Shown: in pieces, positions 60,721 through 64,000 of the stretch
Numbering within the stretch: the first letter of the stretch is position 1
Layout of the letters: each line of letters opens with the position of its first letter
Source: Rotaria macrura
Taxonomy: Eukaryota > Rotifera > Eurotatoria > Philodinida > Philodinidae
NCBI GenBank assembly: GCA_900239685.1
Contig: OENT01000173.1
Location: 111,090 to 175,089, forward strand
Direction: 5' to 3'
Length of the DNA stretch: 64,000 nucleotides
Notes under the pieces: generated by a model
What the model was told of the DNA's origin: nothing
What the model saw: the letters and a program-made list of their open reading frames with translations, nothing else
The model's database searches: none
Translations under genes and position numbers: made by a program

Positions 60721-62388
60721 ATTCCAAATAACCACGTAAATTAAGGTACTACAAAGACAGAAAACAGAATTATTCAAAGTTGAATTGATGATATTCTATT
60801 AATTTTGAACGAATTTACTAAAGCAGTTTTCTATCATGCCTTTACTCAAGTTTTCTGATGACATTTCCCCAACCGAACCTGGCCACTAACCATAGTATTG
60901 GAAAATTCGTCTATGCTAACACACTTATTTTTGTAAGTACCTAGTCAAGTTTGTCATAACTCTGACGAAGACTACAACTTTAAATTAGTCAACGAGAAAA
61001 TCACTCTGGCATATGCAGATTTTTCTCTCTCACAGTATGTTCCCAGAGAAAATGTTGAAACCGGCAGAAAGAAGCGATTCAACCTTTAGAAAGATAATTG
61101 TATGTTTTGTTTCTATTTTCATATCATTGAAGAGATTTTAGCAATAGCCGGATCCAACGGTTCATGATAGAATCATGTCTTCTTTGAAAATATTTATTTT
61201 TCGTCAACATTTCTGATCGTGTTCATCGAAAAACCAAGATAATATAGGTACATTAAAACAGTACAAAAAACAGTATCACCTCAAATCATAGCAGTGACGC
61301 GAGTGTTACTGTAAAAACCATGTCAACACCGCTGTGATTCACTTAGTTATTTATGAGATGAATAAGAAGTTGAAAATTGAGTTTAGAGTTGAATTGAATT
61401 GAATCGTTAATCTCGGTAACGAATACTATTCATACAATAGTGCTTCATCGATTTATTCGGAGAGAAAAATGATCATTAGAAGTGTTCAGAATCAAGATTG
61501 ACACATCGATGATTGAGAAAAGCAAATGAAAAGATTCATCCTTAAAAATGCTGGCCGAATATCAGAAAATTGAGCGCTTCTCTATTGAAAAATGTGCACG
61601 TTACAATGGTAATGTACTACTGAAAGTTCTTCACCAAAGAACCAAGCATATGATGACGTGATTGAGTCTTCATTGGTGATCAAACAAGCATGTGATTCAT
61701 AAAAGAATAAGATCTGATCACCGTGATTGATAGAAATAGTCGCTGGTTGATGGACCCTAATAATCTGAACTGAAAGCTTGCAAAATCAACTATCAGACAA
61801 GAGAATAAAATGTAGAATTACTACATATACTGAAGTGAATCGAGCTATGAAGTATGTAACACAAATTCGTCTTATGACATATCATGCAGGACTTTCACAC
61901 AAAAGGTGTTTGTTCCAACTGAAACCATGTTATGTCAGAATCACAAATATTACTGATAGAATGTAAGTTCTATATTGAAAAGAGAGAGAAGTATGCGACT
62001 TTGACTGTATTATGCTGACACTAATTTGTGAGATAGATCTAGTGATCATACAAATATGGATATACCTTCATCCAGTATGTCTGAATATTGAGAAACTATA
62101 TGGATATGAATACAATAAAAAAAAGGAATATTCTTTTTTACAACAATCGTATGACGCCATCTGTCAGTTTAGATTTCACAATAATGCACTATAAGGACAA
62201 ATATCAATCCAATCCATCGTTTACATCAAATCAAATCAAATATCTTATATATATGTATATATATATATGGATTAGAAACTTTCCAATCAAATGTGGGTTA
62301 TTCATGAATATGAATCATGTGCGAAAATCGCACAGTTGTAAAAAAAGGTGATCGAAATATGAGAGTCTTAATCTGAAAATTCGATATC
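60721..62388. other. No intact gene recognised
   Basis: About 1.7 kb upstream of the aminotransferase gene. The stretch 60950-61090 and 61500-61960 is slightly more GC-rich and has short open frames on the plus strand (for example 61778-61966), but none has splice borders or a family I know. TA-rich simple sequence lies at 62248-62270. The promoter of the aminotransferase gene should be at the right end. Confidence 0.45.
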
Positions 62389-62921
62389 ATGACGAACTAT
62401 TTGGACAGCTATAAAAGTATATTTCTCGACATAAACTTGAGAGATTTCTGGACAATATTTTCTTTTATACGAAATGAAAAACGTCTTACATCTTATGAAA
62501 TTTTAACAGATAATTTAGTACAACATTGGTTGAAAAATAATCATAATGTAAATCATTTTTATTTGCCAGTACTATGTGTTCGTACAGGTTTCGACTTATT
62601 TTTACGTGTCAGTCAATTTCCAGCACAAAGTGAAATAATCATGTCTGCAATAAATATTCCGTCGATGATAACTATTGCTCAATGTCATGAATTAAGAATC
62701 ATACCGTGTGATATTAATATGGATACATTAGAAATGAATATCAATCATGTTAAGCATCTAATTACAACTAAAACAGTAGCAATTGTCTATGCACACATAT
62801 ATGGAAGATGCGCCGATGTTTCCGCATTAGTTGACTTAGCATATGAAAAGCAAATTTATTTTATTGAAGATTGTGCTGAAAGTTTTTTTGGATTTTGTTC
62901 TTGTTTTTCTGCAGATAGAAA
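62389..62921 (+). CDS. DegT/DnrJ/EryC1-family PLP-dependent aminotransferase, first exon (partial)
   Basis: N-terminal about 175 residues of a fold-type I, pyridoxal-phosphate enzyme of the DegT/DnrJ/EryC1 family, which in bacteria transaminates keto-sugars. The ATG at 62389 opens a frame with PVLCVRTGFDLFLRVSQF, the SEIIMSAINIPSMITIAQC strand, and IIPCDINMDTLEMN. The PLP-binding region TKTVAIVYAHIYGRCADV ... FIEDCAESFFGF follows, with the Asp of EDCAE matching the residue that contacts the PLP ring nitrogen. The Schiff-base Lys and the second half are absent. Homology fades after FFGF; the frame continues about nine codons to a donor AA|GTAAG at 62922 (stop at 62923-62925 if unspliced). A donor at 62897 is an alternative. 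The gene either continues beyond the window after an intron of at least 1 kb or is truncated. Families of this type in eukaryotes are scattered, so transfer is possible. Confidence 0.75.
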
Positions 62922-64000
62922 GTAAGAAAAATTTTTAATTAGAATAGATATTTGATCGTTAGACTAGTAATGATGATCATCGAGATTTTTCTAGATAGAA
63001 AAGACTTCGATATATGTCCTTGAAAATATCTATTTACTTTTTCATCATAGGAAACAACGAGAAGAATATGTGCCACTATAGATTTAAATTCAAAAATGTA
63101 AGAACCGAATGACAGTCAATCTGTTACATCCGAAGTTTTTCATCACAAAAATTCATATTCATCCTTGTCCCAATTTTAAAATAGCCTATTTCACACGAAG
63201 CATTAAAATAAAAAACCTAACCTTGAGGGGTTTATAGGAAACATGCTATTACATCGTCTCAATTCTTATTCAAATTGACAAGGTCGTGCTCCTTATGAAT
63301 GAGGTGATTTATCGACGGTATCGAGGAGATGAATATGATGAAAAGAACCAATCGAGGTTTTATTGTAAGAACTTACGTTCTATTCATTAAGCGTAATTGA
63401 TTCTCACAAATGAAACTGAATTACAGTAATTTTAATGAGTATGAGAGAATAATATGAAATATTTTTTGTCTTCCTATTGATTTTCTCGAACGTTCTTGAT
63501 AACATGATTTGGAATCTCTACCAAGATTTCTAAAGATCGAGCATGAAACTCAAATATTCGAACCGTAAAATAGATATTAGAAACGGGTTTCTCTTTCTAT
63601 GGATACGCATGTGAGATTTATAGTTTTGACAGTTTAGGAGTAAGAAAGTTTGTTTCTTTTCAGAAATACGTTATTTCGATGAAAAATTCTTATATTTGAT
63701 CAAAATACGTCGTGATTTTCATTTGCGATTTGCAAATGATCGATCACTACTTTATTGAATCTTTTTCCATCAAATTAGCCTTGTGAAAGAGAATAGGGGA
63801 AATTGTCGAAAGTAGTCCAAACAACAAAAACAAACATCGATACTCGGCTTCAACTAATTAGAAGCATCTTTCAACATACACGAACATATAAGGTGCAAAC
63901 AATGCAAAATTAAAGCAAATTTTTTTTTCTTGGTTTTTATATACGGTTGGATAGAGCTCATCGAACTGAGTAAGAAAATATATGTTTTAATTTTTTTCGT
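62922..64000 (+). other. Intron or downstream flank of the aminotransferase gene
   Basis: I searched for the expected next exon, carrying the PLP lysine with a SFGxxK...GGG-type motif, and did not see it. A splice-like acceptor (TTTTTCATCATAG) at about 63038-63050 is followed by a frame that stops within about 15 codons. Nothing else is recognisable to the window end. Confidence 0.4.

Noticed and set aside
61778-61966. Plus-strand frame upstream of the aminotransferase as an extra exon
   Set aside because: No similarity to the N-terminus of the family and no convincing donor; the ATG at 62389 already gives a plausible complete N-terminus.
1-64000. CRISPR arrays, rRNA, tRNA and bacterial-style operators
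   Set aside because: No regularly spaced repeats, no tRNA B-box consensus and no rRNA sequence were seen; the DNA is eukaryotic with spliced genes.

Overview
This window is animal (metazoan) nuclear DNA. It is strongly AT-rich. Its genes are split by GT-AG introns, many of them 49-106 bp and a few of 1-5 kb, and every spliced model below keeps its reading frame across all junctions. The gene content is animal-specific: a LAR-type receptor tyrosine phosphatase, a neuropeptide GPCR of the NPY/sNPF/PrRP group, a Na+-coupled SLC4 bicarbonate transporter, a mitotic-type cyclin and ribosomal protein L41. AT-richness, very short introns and a DegT-type (bacterial-style) aminotransferase gene together suggest a bdelloid-rotifer-like protostome. 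That placement is inference; a mite or another AT-rich protostome is not excluded.

Layout. 1-3366: no gene found. 3367-3528 (-): RPL41 in two exons. 3943-6306 (+): a divergent A/B-type cyclin in five exons, head-to-head with RPL41 across about 415 bp. 6307-11570: gene-poor. 11571-34486 (+): a LAR-type receptor phosphatase locus (three Ig domains, about nine FN3 domains, a membrane helix, two phosphatase domains). As written the locus does not splice into one reading frame. The first eight exons (Ig1-3, FN3 1-3) end in an open splice donor, and the matching acceptor position before the next FN3 exon reads AC instead of AG. The downstream part instead has its own ATG and a hydrophobic leader made from the intron's pyrimidine tract. 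35784-36161 (-): an unrecognised 125-aa protein. 38090-39619 (-): neuropeptide GPCR in five exons. 43000-57132 (-): SLC4 transporter in 21 exons with a possible alternative C-terminal exon. 57133-62388: no intact gene, but a roughly 370-bp palindromic MITE and a frameshifted coding relic. 62389-62921 (+): first exon of a DegT/DnrJ/EryC1-family aminotransferase that runs into an intron or stops near the window edge.

The genes do not form one pathway. Three of them (receptor phosphatase, peptide GPCR, bicarbonate transporter) are membrane proteins typical of neural and epithelial cells. RPL41 and the cyclin are growth-related and share an upstream region. The observation most worth following is the broken or split LAR locus at 17145-18461. 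Next are the MITE, the DegT-type enzyme, the cyclin with a changed cyclin-box aspartate, and the two possible C-termini of the SLC4 protein.
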